64,000 nt of DNA from Streptomyces canus (lineage in GTDB: Bacteria > Actinomycetota > Actinomycetes > Streptomycetales > Streptomycetaceae). A model generated the notes under the pieces. That model was not told the origin of the DNA. It was given only the letters and a program-made list of their open reading frames with translations, and did not search any database. The position numbers and the translations under genes were made by a program. This document shows, one piece after another, positions 1 through 8,403 of this stretch. The DNA lies in NCBI RefSeq assembly GCF_041435015.1, contig NZ_CP107989.1:9362001-9426000 (forward strand), written 5' to 3'. Position 1 is the first letter of the stretch. Each line of letters begins with the position of its first letter.

Positions 1-30
1 CCGGCCCCCTACTCCTGGGTCGAGGATTCT

Positions 31-471
31 CTACGGCTTGGGTGCGCTCTTCGCCGCCGTGACGGTGCACATCAGCCCCAGGATCACCGCGAGGGCGCCG
101 ATGATGATGTTGTTCAGCGCCACACCGGCGTCGGGGCTCTCGCCGACGACCCAGGGGGCGATGATCATCCAGATGCCGACCGCGCAGAAGGCCCAGCTGA
201 GGCCGTACATGCGCTCAGGGGTCTGGGTGAATCCGAGGGCCAGCAGACCGGTCGCTATGCCCACGATGAGGTTGTGGGTCACGAGGGCGGGCTGGCTCGT
301 CGTGTAGTGGAGTATCCAGGGGGACACGGCGCAGTACAGACCGAGCAGGAACACCGGTCCGTCCACGAGCGCCACATCACGACCGCCGAGCATGCGGGCG
401 TAGCGTTCCCGCATTTCTGGAGCGTCAGGGTGGCTGGTGATGTCACCTCTGGTGTGCGAGACGTTGGCCAT
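31..471 (-). CDS. SPW repeat membrane protein
   Basis: This is a 146-residue integral membrane protein of unknown role. The name comes from two copies of the SPW motif: SPWILHYT near residue 50 and the related APWVVGES near residue 105. Each lies in one half of an internally duplicated domain, and about four hydrophobic helices are visible (around residues 38-52, 65-80, 90-108 and 118-140). The N-terminal 30 residues are polar and probably cytoplasmic. SPW proteins are common, uncharacterised and often stress-induced in actinomycetes. The gene stands alone, with an AT-richer upstream stretch around 540-570 that probably holds the promoter. Family assignment is firm; function is unknown. Confidence 0.85.
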   Translation of the reverse strand: MANVSHTRGDITSHPDAPEMRERYARMLGGRDVALVDGPVFLLGLYCAVSPWILHYTTSQPALVTHNLIVGIATGLLALGFTQTPERMYGLSWAFCAVGIWMIIAPWVVGESPDAGVALNNIIIGALAVILGLMCTVTAAKSAPKP

Positions 472-604
472 GACTCGTCTCCTTTGACTTGCTGGCCTGA
501 CCGCGTCTGGTGCGGTGTGCGGTAAGCGCCGCCTGCATACATTCTGCGCTTATTTTCCCTTTATGTGTAGAGGTGGCGGCCCGTCTCCCGGTTCCCGGCC
601 GACC

Positions 605-1978
605 TCAGTCACGGCCCCGGGCCCGCTTGAAGCGGGCGAGTCCCTCGGGCAGCTCCACGATCGGATCCGGATAGTCGAGCGCGGCGCGGTCCAGACCCCG
701 CAGCTTCCACGGCTCGTGCACCACGGGCCCCCGCAGCGCGGCCAGTTCGGGCACCCAGCGGCGGACGTAGGCGCCGTCGGGGTCGTAGCGCTTGGCCTGG
801 GTGACGGGGTTGAGGACGCGGTGGGGCCGGGTGTCGGTGCCGGTACCCGCCATCCACTGCCAGTTGAGCTGGTTGTTGGCGAGGTCGCCGTCGACCAGCA
901 GATCCAGGAAGTGCCGGGCACCGACGCGCCAGTCGACGTACAGCGTCTTGGTGAGGAAGCTCGCCGTCAGCAGCCGGCCACGGTTGTGCATCCACCCCTC
1001 GTGGCGCAGCTGGCGCATCGCCGCGTCGACGATCGGGTAGCCGGTGCGGCCTTCCTTCCACGCCGCGATGTCCTCGGCGGCGGCCCGCCCGGAGCGCCAA
1101 CGGTCGTGTCGGGTGCGGTAGTCGGTGGCGGCCGCGGCAGGGCGTGCCGCGAGCACCTGCCGGTTGAAGTCGCGCCAGGCGAGCTGCCGTACGAAGGCCT
1201 CGGCGCCCGGACCGCCTGCCCGGCGCGAGCGGTGGACGAGTTCGACGGGGGAGAGGGTGCCGAAGTGAAGGTGCGGGGAGAGCCGGGAGGTCGCGTCGCC
1301 GGCCAGGTCGTCATGGTGGTCCTCGTACGCGGTCACGCCCGCCCGCAGCCACGTGGTGAGCTGCTTGCGGCCCTCCGTCTCACCGCCGGCGGCGAGTCCT
1401 TCCGAGAGTCCGGACAGCTCGTCACGGGACGGCAGGAGCTCGGACCCGACGCCGTCAGGGACCCGCACGGTCCGCGGGGCGGCGAGCGGGTCCCGCAGCC
1501 GCTCCTGGGACCAGCGCCGGAAGTAGGGAGTGAAGACGGCGAAATGGTCCGAGGCTGCCGGGACCACCGAGCCGGGAGCGACGGCCGTGGTCACCGTGTC
1601 GTGAACGTGCAGCCGTACGCCCTCCGCCTCCAGGGCCCGGCGCAGCCGCTCCTCCCGCCGGTGGGCGTGGGCGCTGACGTCGGACGCCATGTGCACCTCG
1701 TCGGCGTCCGCCTCGGCGGCGACCTTGCACACCTCCTCGACGAGGCTGCCGTGGCGCACGACCAGCCGGCCGCCCCGCTCGCGCAGACCGGCGTCGAGGT
1801 CACGCAGACAGTCGGCCAGGAACGCCAGCCGGTTGGGGGCGGCGAATCCGGCGGCGTCCACGGCCTGGTCCCGCACGAACAGCGGGACGACCTGCTCGGT
1901 GCCGTCCAGGGCGGCTCGGAGCGGCGGGTGGTCGTGCAGGCGCAGGTCGCAGGTGAACAGGACGACCGAGATGCTCAT
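605..1978 (-). CDS. phr: Deoxyribodipyrimidine photolyase
   Basis: This 457-residue flavoprotein belongs to the cryptochrome/photolyase family, which repairs UV-induced cyclobutane pyrimidine dimers using blue light. The N-terminal Rossmann-like antenna domain starts with VVLFTCDLRLHDHPPL. The C-terminal FAD-binding domain includes the family signature WMHNRGRLLTASFLTK near residue 325, followed by NNQLNWQWMAGTGTD and a carboxy-terminal NPVTQAKRYDPDG block. Length is normal for class I CPD photolyases. It starts 36 bp downstream of the epimerase gene in the same direction, so the two are probably cotranscribed. Streptomycetes often keep photolyase genes in light-induced sets, but no LitR/CarH gene is visible here. 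Confidence 0.93.
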   Translation of the reverse strand: MSISVVLFTCDLRLHDHPPLRAALDGTEQVVPLFVRDQAVDAAGFAAPNRLAFLADCLRDLDAGLRERGGRLVVRHGSLVEEVCKVAAEADADEVHMASDVSAHAHRREERLRRALEAEGVRLHVHDTVTTAVAPGSVVPAASDHFAVFTPYFRRWSQERLRDPLAAPRTVRVPDGVGSELLPSRDELSGLSEGLAAGGETEGRKQLTTWLRAGVTAYEDHHDDLAGDATSRLSPHLHFGTLSPVELVHRSRRAGGPGAEAFVRQLAWRDFNRQVLAARPAAAATDYRTRHDRWRSGRAAAEDIAAWKEGRTGYPIVDAAMRQLRHEGWMHNRGRLLTASFLTKTLYVDWRVGARHFLDLLVDGDLANNQLNWQWMAGTGTDTRPHRVLNPVTQAKRYDPDGAYVRRWVPELAALRGPVVHEPWKLRGLDRAALDYPDPIVELPEGLARFKRARGRD

Positions 1979-2014
1979 GGTGCGTACTCCGGGATGCAGA
2001 GAGGAGCCGGGAGG

Positions 2015-3541
2015 TCAGGGGGCAGGGGTGTGCTGCGGATCGCGGGCCGTCGAACCCGCCGCTGTCCGGGCGATGTTGCGGGCCATGCCACCGAAGACGA
2101 TCGCGTGGAAGGGGGAGACGCTCCACCAGTAGGCGTGGCCGAGCAGACCGTGCGGATGGAACAGGGCGCGCTGCCGGTAGCGGGTGCGGCCGTCCTCGTC
2201 CGTGACCGCGCCCATCTCCAGCCAGGCCAGGCCCGGCAGCCGCATCTCGGCCCGCAACCGCAGGAGCCGGCCGGGCTCGATCGCCTCGACCCGCCAGAAG
2301 TCCAGCGAGTCGCCGACCCGCAGCCGGGCCGCGTCCCGGCGCCCCCGGCGCAGTCCGACCCCGCCCACCAGCCGGTCCAGCCCGCCCCGCACCGCCCAAG
2401 CGAGCGGGAAGGAGTACCAGCCGTTCTCGCCGCCGATGCCCTCGATGACCCGCCACAGCGCCTCCGGCGAGGCGTCGACACGGAGCTCCCGGTGGTCGCT
2501 GTAGAGACTTCCGCCCGCCCAGTCGGGGTCGGTGGGCAACGGATCGCTGGGGGCGCCCGGCACCGAGGCAGACGACCACCGCGTCGTGACCCGCGCCTCC
2601 CGCACCCGCTGCAGCGCCAGTCGTACGGCCTCGTCGAAGCCGATCGGACGACCGGGCGGGCCGGGGAGATGGCGGGCGATGTCGTGCTCGCGGCAGACCA
2701 CCTCGTGCCGCAGCGACTCGGTCAGCGGCCGGGCGATCGAGGCGGGCACCGGTGTCACCAGGCCCACCCAGTGGCTCGAGAGCCCGGGGGTGAGCACCGG
2801 CACCGGAAGGATGATCCGGCGCGGCAGTCCGGCGACCGCCGCGTACCTGAGCATCATCTGCCGGTACGTCAGCACCTCCGGTCCGCCGATGTCGAAGGCC
2901 CGGTTGACGTCCGACGGCATGCGGGCGCTGCCGACGAGGGCCCGGAGCACATCGCGGACCGCCACGGGCTGGATGCGGGTGTGCACCCAGCTCGGGGTGA
3001 TCATCACGGGAAGGCGTTCGGTCAGGTACCGCAGCATCTCGAAGGACGCGGAACCCGAGCCGATGACGACGGCCGCCCGCAGGACCGTGGTCGGGACCTC
3101 GGAATCGAGCAGGATGCGGGCCACCTCGGCACGGGACCGCAGATGCGGGGAGAGTTCGTGCTCGGGCACGCCCGCCGGGGTGAGCCCGCTGAGGTGCACG
3201 ATCCGCCGTACGCCCGCGATCCGGGCCTGCTCGGCGAAGATCAGCGCCGCCCTGCGGTCGGTCTCCTCGAAGTCCTTGCCGGAGCTCATCGTGTGCACCA
3301 GGTAGTACGCCACATCCATCCCGGCCAGTGCGCGGGCGACGGATGCGGCGTCGGTCACGTCACCGGCCACCACCTCGGCACGGTCGGCCCAGGGATGGTC
3401 GCGCAGCCGGTCGGGGGAGCGGGCCAGACAGCGCACCCGGTGTCCCGCCGAGAGGAGTTCGGGGACGAGCCGGCCGCCGATGTACCCCGTGGCGCCGGTC
3501 ACCAGGCAGCGCAGTCCCTCTCGCGTGTCGTCGTGCTCCAT
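2015..3541 (-). CDS. NmrA/SDR-type epimerase with C-terminal DUF2867 domain
   Basis: The 508-residue protein begins with an NAD(P)-binding Rossmann motif, TGATGYIGGRLVPELL, near residue 16. This is typical of extended short-chain dehydrogenases acting as nucleoside-diphosphate-sugar epimerase-like or NmrA-like proteins. Residues 1 to about 300 form this oxidoreductase domain. The rest (about 345-500) resembles DUF2867, a lipid-binding-like fold often fused to it. The substrate is unknown. It is the first gene of a probable two-gene unit with the photolyase. In several actinomycetes this family sits next to photolyase genes, which hints at a light or oxidative stress role, but that is inference. 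Confidence 0.85.
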   Translation of the reverse strand: MEHDDTREGLRCLVTGATGYIGGRLVPELLSAGHRVRCLARSPDRLRDHPWADRAEVVAGDVTDAASVARALAGMDVAYYLVHTMSSGKDFEETDRRAALIFAEQARIAGVRRIVHLSGLTPAGVPEHELSPHLRSRAEVARILLDSEVPTTVLRAAVVIGSGSASFEMLRYLTERLPVMITPSWVHTRIQPVAVRDVLRALVGSARMPSDVNRAFDIGGPEVLTYRQMMLRYAAVAGLPRRIILPVPVLTPGLSSHWVGLVTPVPASIARPLTESLRHEVVCREHDIARHLPGPPGRPIGFDEAVRLALQRVREARVTTRWSSASVPGAPSDPLPTDPDWAGGSLYSDHRELRVDASPEALWRVIEGIGGENGWYSFPLAWAVRGGLDRLVGGVGLRRGRRDAARLRVGDSLDFWRVEAIEPGRLLRLRAEMRLPGLAWLEMGAVTDEDGRTRYRQRALFHPHGLLGHAYWWSVSPFHAIVFGGMARNIARTAAGSTARDPQHTPAP

Positions 3542-3903
3542 CGGCCCTCGGTCCTTCGTCCAGGTCCCCCCTGCTGATCACTTCCGTGGCGTGGCTCGCT
3601 CCGGATGCGGTGCCGCGTGAACTCATCGGCGGGGCCACCACGCCGCCCGGCGCACGCGACCGCCCCGACCGCCCTGAGCCCGCTGCCCCTGGCACGCTCC
3701 GGAACCGGAACCGGAACCTGAACCGGGACGGGAGCAGGCGCGGGGCGAGCAGTGGCCGGGACGCGTTCGTGACCATGCTGCGCCGGCACCGGTTCCTGCC
3801 GACGGCCGACGCCCGTGGACGAAAACGCGGGCTCGGGAACATGATCGCGCCCATCGCGGGAAGCCGCACTCGTACGGAACAGGACGGTTCGAGTCGTACA
3901 TCG

Positions 3904-4092
3904 ATGCTGGAGGTGTTCGCCGCTATGGGCGCGAAGGTGTTGGAGCGGTTTCCAGCGGGAGCTCCTCGCGGATCGTGGCCGGCGGAGGAGTACGCGGCGG
4001 AGCGACGAGCCAAGGGTGAGCCGGCGACCGTCGTGATGGATCTGAAGTCGGACGCGTTCCTCGTGGTCGTCCCGGGGCGAGACGAGGACTGA
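3904..4092 (+). CDS. Small hypothetical protein
   Basis: The reading frame ends with a compact, well-formed sequence of about 62 residues: MLEVFAAMGAKVLERFP, then WPAEEYAAERRAKGE and TVVMDLKSDAFLVVV. It has a predicted helix followed by beta strands and ordinary Streptomyces codon use. The start is uncertain: in-frame ATGs lie at 3841 and 3775, and none has a strong ribosome binding site. I chose 3904 because conserved-looking sequence begins there. No function is assigned. The gene is convergent with the LysR gene, and a hairpin between them could terminate both. Confidence 0.5.
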   Translation: MLEVFAAMGAKVLERFPAGAPRGSWPAEEYAAERRAKGEPATVVMDLKSDAFLVVVPGRDED

Positions 4093-4100
4093 ACGGGGCA

Positions 4101-4117
4101 CGCTCCTCCCCGGAGCG
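4101..4117. terminator. Candidate bidirectional terminator
   Basis: A perfect 6-bp stem (CGCTCC/GGAGCG) with a 5-nt loop lies in the 27-bp gap between the convergent small gene and the LysR gene. There is no U-tract, which is common for Streptomyces terminators. Confidence 0.4.
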
Positions 4118-4119
4118 GC

Positions 4120-5040
4120 TCAGTCGGGCGGGGTGAGCGTCCCGCCCAGGTGCCGGGCCCTGCGGACGAACACCTCGTGCAGGTCCCGGGCCGCCCGCGG
4201 CACGGACTCGGCCCTGCGGCGCTGAAGCATCAGCAGCACCCGGGTCGTGTCGCCCTCGATCGGCCGGTGGGTGATCGTGCCCTGCCGCTCCAGCGGATCC
4301 CCGACCACGCTGAAGTCGGGCAGCACGGTCACCCCCAGCCCCTCGGCCACCATCAGCTTGCCCATCTCGGCGCCGTCGGTGGAGTACGCGAAGGACGTGC
4401 CGTGGTGGCCCAGCAGCCGGTGGACGAAACGGTGCATGACATAGCCGGTGCGCATCGCGATCAACGGCTGGGTGAGCAGGTCGTCCACCGACACACCGGT
4501 CCGCGCGGCCAGCGGACTGTCCGGGCGCAGGCACACCACCGGCCGCCCCCGCAGCAGCTGAGTGGACTCGAATCCCGCCGGCGTGTCGTCGCCGTCGAGG
4601 TGATTGACCAGACCGAGGTCGAACCCGCCCTCGGACAGGGCCCGGTGGATGTCCGTCTGCTGCGCGCCGACCACCTCGACCTGGGTGACCGGATGAGCGG
4701 CCCGGAAATCCTCGACCGCCGGAATGAGCAGCGGCACGGTCGCCGCGTTCACCGTCCCGACCCGGACCATCCGGCTGATGCGGTGCTGCTCGCCCGCCGC
4801 CGCCCGCAGCCGGTCCACCGCCTCCAGTACGCCGACGATGTGCGGAAGCAGCTCCCGGCCCTCCGCGCTCATCGTGGCCCCGGACCGCTTGCGCTCCAGC
4901 AGATCGACCCCGAGCTCCCGCTCCAGGTTCCGCACGGTCTCGCTCAACGCGGGCTGCGACAGGCGCAGTTCGTCCGCCGCCCGGCGCAGTGAGCCGAGCC
5001 GGGTCACCGCGGCGATGTATTCCAGCTGTTCCGTCCGCAT
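4120..5040 (-). CDS. LysR-family transcriptional regulator
   Basis: The 306-residue protein has an N-terminal winged helix-turn-helix (RRAADELRLSQPALSETVRNLE, residues 17-38, summarised by its AADELRLSQPALS core) and a C-terminal LysR substrate-binding domain. The start is taken at MRTEQLEYIAAV because that is where LysR proteins normally begin; an upstream in-frame ATG at 5157 would add 39 atypical residues. The gene is divergent from the organosulfur operon that begins with the leader peptide at 5178. A CysB/Cbl-like role controlling sulfonate use is therefore likely by position, although the ligand cannot be read from sequence. Confidence 0.88.
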   Translation of the reverse strand: MRTEQLEYIAAVTRLGSLRRAADELRLSQPALSETVRNLERELGVDLLERKRSGATMSAEGRELLPHIVGVLEAVDRLRAAAGEQHRISRMVRVGTVNAATVPLLIPAVEDFRAAHPVTQVEVVGAQQTDIHRALSEGGFDLGLVNHLDGDDTPAGFESTQLLRGRPVVCLRPDSPLAARTGVSVDDLLTQPLIAMRTGYVMHRFVHRLLGHHGTSFAYSTDGAEMGKLMVAEGLGVTVLPDFSVVGDPLERQGTITHRPIEGDTTRVLLMLQRRRAESVPRAARDLHEVFVRRARHLGGTLTPPD

Positions 5041-5177
5041 GCCCGCAGAATGCGGGTCATTTCCCGCCCGGTTCAAGGGTTTCCCTGTCACACGTTCGTG
5101 AAATTCAATGGTCCGCGATACGAGACCGGTCGGGTTTACCTTGACGCCTCTCGCCACCGGCTGTCACGATCGACGAC

Positions 5178-5261
5178 ATGAAGATGCGACTGGACCTCAC
5201 GCGGCGACGCCATGTCGACCTCGCGCGCGTCTCCAGTGCCTCCTGTTGCGCCGCGGCCTGA
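5178..5261 (+). CDS. Cysteine-containing leader peptide ahead of sulfur genes
   Basis: A 27-codon open frame begins at ATG 5178 and ends at TGA 5259-5261. It encodes a basic N-terminal part (TRRRHVDLARVSS) and ends ASCCAAA with two adjacent cysteines. The RRRHVDL-RVSSA-C pattern is the one seen in actinobacterial putative leader peptides upstream of sulfur-assimilation genes. Cysteine-rich upstream ORFs in mycobacteria mediate cysteine-responsive attenuation. It lies 121 bp before the SfnG-like start, in the divergent gap with the LysR gene. The likely role is cis-acting: ribosome behaviour on the paired Cys codons would report cysteine supply. Translation is not shown directly. Confidence 0.75.
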   Translation: MKMRLDLTRRRHVDLARVSSASCCAAA

Positions 5262-5382
5262 TCAACCTCCTGTGATCCGCCGCGCTTTCCCTCTTTCCGA
5301 GGCTTTCCCCGCCTGAATTCCTTGTGCCCGCGCACCTCTTGAATTCGGCGTGCCCGAAAACATTCCGCAACAGGAGTCACGC

Positions 5383-6483
5383 ATGCCTGCCGCGCCCGTG
5401 AAATTCGCCTACTGGGTCCCCAACGTCAGTGGGGGACTGGTCACCAGCAAGATCGAGCAGCGCACCGACTGGGGCTACGACTACAACCGCGAACTCGCCG
5501 TCCTCGCCGAGAACAACGGCTTCGACTACGCCCTCAGTCAGGTCCGCTACATGGCCAGCTACGGCGCCGAGTTCCAGCACGAGTCGACCAGCTTCAGCCT
5601 CGCCCTGCTGCTCGCCACCCAGCGTCTGAAGGTCATCGCCGCCGTCCACCCCGGCCTGTGGCACCCGGGCGTCCTCGCCAAGCTCGGCGCCACCGCCGAC
5701 CACCTCTCCAAGGGCCGCTTCGCCGTGAACGTCGTGTCGGGCTGGTTCAAGGGTGAGTTCACCGCCCTGGGCGAGCCCTGGCTGGAGCACGACGAGCGCT
5801 ACCGCCGCTCCGAGGAGTTCATCACCGCCCTGCGCAAGATCTGGACCGAGGACCATGCCGAACTCGGCGGTGACTTCTACCGGTTGCGGGACTTCTCCCT
5901 CAAGCCCAAGCCCCTCAACACCGAGGATCGGCCGCACCCGGAGATCTTCCAGGGCGGCAACTCCAGCGCCGCCCGCGCCATGGCGGGCCGGGTCTCCGAC
6001 TGGTACTTCTCCAACGGCAAGGACTTCGACGGAGTCGTCGAGCAGATCACCGACGTCCGCAAGTCCGCCGCCGAAGTCGGGCGCACGGCACCGAAGTTCG
6101 GCCTCAACGGCTTCCTCATCGCTCGGGACACCGAGGCCGAGGCCCGCGAGACGCTGAGGGAGATCGTCGCCAAGGCCGACACGGAGGCCGTCGAGGGATT
6201 CGGCGCGGCCGTGAAGCAGGCCGGACAGTCCACCGGCGACAAGAAGGGCATGTGGCAGGACTCCACCTTCGAGGACCTCGTCCAGTACAACGACGGCTTC
6301 CGCACCGGTCTCATCGGCACGCCGGAGCAGATCGCCGAGCGGATCGTCGCCTACAAGAAGCTCGGCGTGGACCTCCTGCTTCTCGGTTTCCTGCACTACC
6401 ACGAGGAGGTCGAGTACTTCGGCAGGCGAGTGCTGCCGCTCGTGCGGGAGCTGGAGTCCCAGCTCCCGGACTCCGACGCCTGA
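5383..6483 (+). CDS. sfnG: SfnG-like FMNH2-dependent dimethylsulfone monooxygenase
   Basis: This 366-residue bacterial luciferase-like monooxygenase most resembles SfnG, which oxidises dimethyl sulfone to methanesulfinate using reduced FMN from a partner reductase. The beta-barrel pattern is typical: FAYWVPNVSGGLVTSKIEQR at the N terminus, LKVIAAVHPGLWHP, then GRFAVNVVSGWFKGEF and EIFQGGNSSAARAMAG, with C-terminal GTPEQIAERI. I chose ATG 5383 because CAGGAG lies 6 bases upstream; an in-frame GTG at 5350 is less likely. It is the first enzyme gene of the organosulfur operon, downstream of the leader peptide. The exact substrate is inferred from family resemblance. Confidence 0.82.
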   Translation: MPAAPVKFAYWVPNVSGGLVTSKIEQRTDWGYDYNRELAVLAENNGFDYALSQVRYMASYGAEFQHESTSFSLALLLATQRLKVIAAVHPGLWHPGVLAKLGATADHLSKGRFAVNVVSGWFKGEFTALGEPWLEHDERYRRSEEFITALRKIWTEDHAELGGDFYRLRDFSLKPKPLNTEDRPHPEIFQGGNSSAARAMAGRVSDWYFSNGKDFDGVVEQITDVRKSAAEVGRTAPKFGLNGFLIARDTEAEARETLREIVAKADTEAVEGFGAAVKQAGQSTGDKKGMWQDSTFEDLVQYNDGFRTGLIGTPEQIAERIVAYKKLGVDLLLLGFLHYHEEVEYFGRRVLPLVRELESQLPDSDA

Positions 6484-6511
6484 TCCCCCACCCGCGAAAG
6501 AGGTCATCCGC

Positions 6512-7782
6512 ATGAGCACCGCCACGCCCACCGACTGGCAGACCCGCCCCGTCCCCGAGACCGCCCAGGACTGGATCGCCCGCGCCGCCGAGGTCGCCGC
6601 CGTCCTCGCCACCGACGCCGCCGAACGCGACCACGTGGGTGCCACCCCGTACGCCGAGGTCCATCTCCTCAAGGACGCCGGCCTCGTCACCCTGCTCGGT
6701 CCCACCGAGCACGGCGGTGGAGGCCAGGACTGGCCCACCGCCTACCGGGTGGTCCGCGAGATCGCCAAGGCCGACGGCTCCATCGGCCAGCTCCTCGGCT
6801 ATCACTACCTGTGGTTCTGGGCCGCCCGCCTGGTCGGCACCCGCGAGCAGTGGGAGCACGTCGAGGCCGAGGCGTCCCGCAACCGCTGGTTCTTCGGTGG
6901 CGCGGTCAACCCGCGCGACAAGGACGTCGTGGTGACCGAGGACGGCGACGACCTCGTCTACACCGGCCGCAAGTCCTTCTCCACCGGCAGCAAGGTCTCC
7001 GACGTCACCGTCCTGGAAGGCGTCCTGGAGGGCACCGACCAGCACATCTTCGCGATCGTGCCCTCCGACTCGGAAGGCCTGACCTTCCACGACGACTGGG
7101 ACAACATCGGTCAGCGCCTCACCGAGAGCGGGCGCGTCACCCTCGACGGCGTGCGCACCCCGTGGTCGAGCGCGGCCGGATATGTCGACAAGGTGTTCCA
7201 GCCGCGCGTCTACAACACCCTCAACGTCCCCACCATCCAGCTGGTCTTCGTCAACTTCTACCTGGGCATCGCGGGCGGCGCGCTGGAGACGGCCGCCACG
7301 TACACCCGTGAGAAGTCGCGCTCCTGGCTGCACGGTGGCTACGAGCGAGCGGTCGACGAGCCGTACGTCATCGACATCTACGGCGACCTCACCGCCAAGC
7401 TCTGGGCGGCCGAGGCCCTCGCCGACGCCGTCGCCGCCGAGGGACAGAAGCTCCACGACGACCCCGACGCGGTCACGGATCAGACGCGAGGAGACTTCGA
7501 GGTCCGGGTGGCCGCGGTCAAGGCCCGCGCCACCGACGTGGCCCTGGAGATCTCGAACCGGATCTTCGAGGTGACGGGCGCCCGCTCCACGGCCACCTCC
7601 GAGGGCCTGGACCGCTTCTGGCGCAACGTCCGCACCCGCCCACCCGTCACCCGACCACCGCCCCTCAAAGAGGCGCTTCGCGCCGCACCTTTGGATGCCA
7701 CGACCCGGTCGCGTACAAGCGGCGCGAGGTCGGCCGCTGGGTCCTTGAAGGCGAGCTGCCCGAGCCTACCTGGTACTCCTGA
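6512..7782 (+). pseudogene. DszC/SfnB-like flavin monooxygenase, frameshifted near its C terminus
   Basis: The first 375 residues match the acyl-CoA dehydrogenase-fold flavin monooxygenases (DszC/SfnB group) that act on organosulfur compounds: LLGPTEHGGGGQDWPTAYR, YTGRKSFSTGSKVSDV, DNIGQRLTESGRV and IFEVTGARSTATSEGLDRFW. After RNVRT the frame is lost. The expected tail, HDPVAYKRREVGRWVLEG and ending PEPTWYS, resumes in another frame from 7699 and stops at 7782. Between lie 53 extra bases bounded by CGCACC at 7631 and 7684. The displaced frame runs into the FMN reductase, giving a false fusion. The lost tail normally closes the active site, so the enzyme is probably inactive. Confidence 0.8.
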
Positions 7783-7843
7783 CCGCTTCCCCAGGGGCGC
7801 CCCCTCCCTACCGGGGGCGCCCTCCTCCCCGAAAGAGGACCGC

Positions 7844-8398
7844 ATGGCCACCGTCCTGTCCGTCTCCGGCAGTCCCTCCGCCTCCTCCCGCACCAACCGG
7901 CTGCTGCGCCATCTCGACCGGCGCCTGACCGCGCAGGGCCACGAGGTGATCCCGCTCGACGTCCGCACCGTCCCCGCCGAGGCCCTTCTCGGCGCCGACT
8001 TCAAGCACCCGGCGATCGTCGAGGTGACCGAGCTCTTCGAGCGCGCCGACGGGATCGTCGTGGGTACTCCTGTCTACAAGGCGTCGTACTCCGGTGTCCT
8101 CAAGGCCCTGCTCGACCTGCTCCCGCAGTACGCCCTTCTCGGCAAGACCGTGCTGCCGCTGGCGACCGGCGGCTCCACCGCCCACGTCCTGGCCATCGAC
8201 TACGCGCTCCGTCCGGTCCTCAGCTCCATGGGCGCGGCCCACATAGTGCAGGGCTGGTTCACCCTCGACAAGGACATCTCCGTGCAGGAGGACGGCTCGC
8301 TGATCGTCGCGCCGGCCGCGACCGAGGCGCTCACGCAGGTCGTCGACCAGTTCTCGACCGCGCTGGGACGGCGGCCGGTGCTCGCGGCGGCGGGCTGA
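7844..8398 (+). CDS. ssuE: SsuE-type NAD(P)H-dependent FMN reductase
   Basis: This 184-residue flavodoxin-like reductase supplies reduced FMN to two-component monooxygenases such as SfnG and SsuD. It starts with LSVSGSPSASSRTNRLL, the FMN phosphate-binding loop, followed by GIVVGTPVYKASYSGVLKALLD, the core of the SsuE family, and LPLATGGSTAHVLAIDYALRPVL. The start ATG at 7844 has AAGAGG upstream. The gene is in the same frame as the shifted upstream monooxygenase, so the two could be misread as one 628-residue protein; the internal ribosome binding site and normal length argue for a separate gene. Confidence 0.87.
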   Translation: MATVLSVSGSPSASSRTNRLLRHLDRRLTAQGHEVIPLDVRTVPAEALLGADFKHPAIVEVTELFERADGIVVGTPVYKASYSGVLKALLDLLPQYALLGKTVLPLATGGSTAHVLAIDYALRPVLSSMGAAHIVQGWFTLDKDISVQEDGSLIVAPAATEALTQVVDQFSTALGRRPVLAAAG

Positions 8399-8403
8399 TC
8401 CCC

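Noticed and set aside
515..3577. A 1020-codon open frame on the plus strand
   Set aside because: It is antisense to the photolyase and epimerase genes; the product is a low-complexity GC-rich translation without any domain.
6512..8398. A natural fusion of monooxygenase and FMN reductase
   Set aside because: The expected monooxygenase tail is present in another frame, and the reductase has its own ribosome site and normal start.
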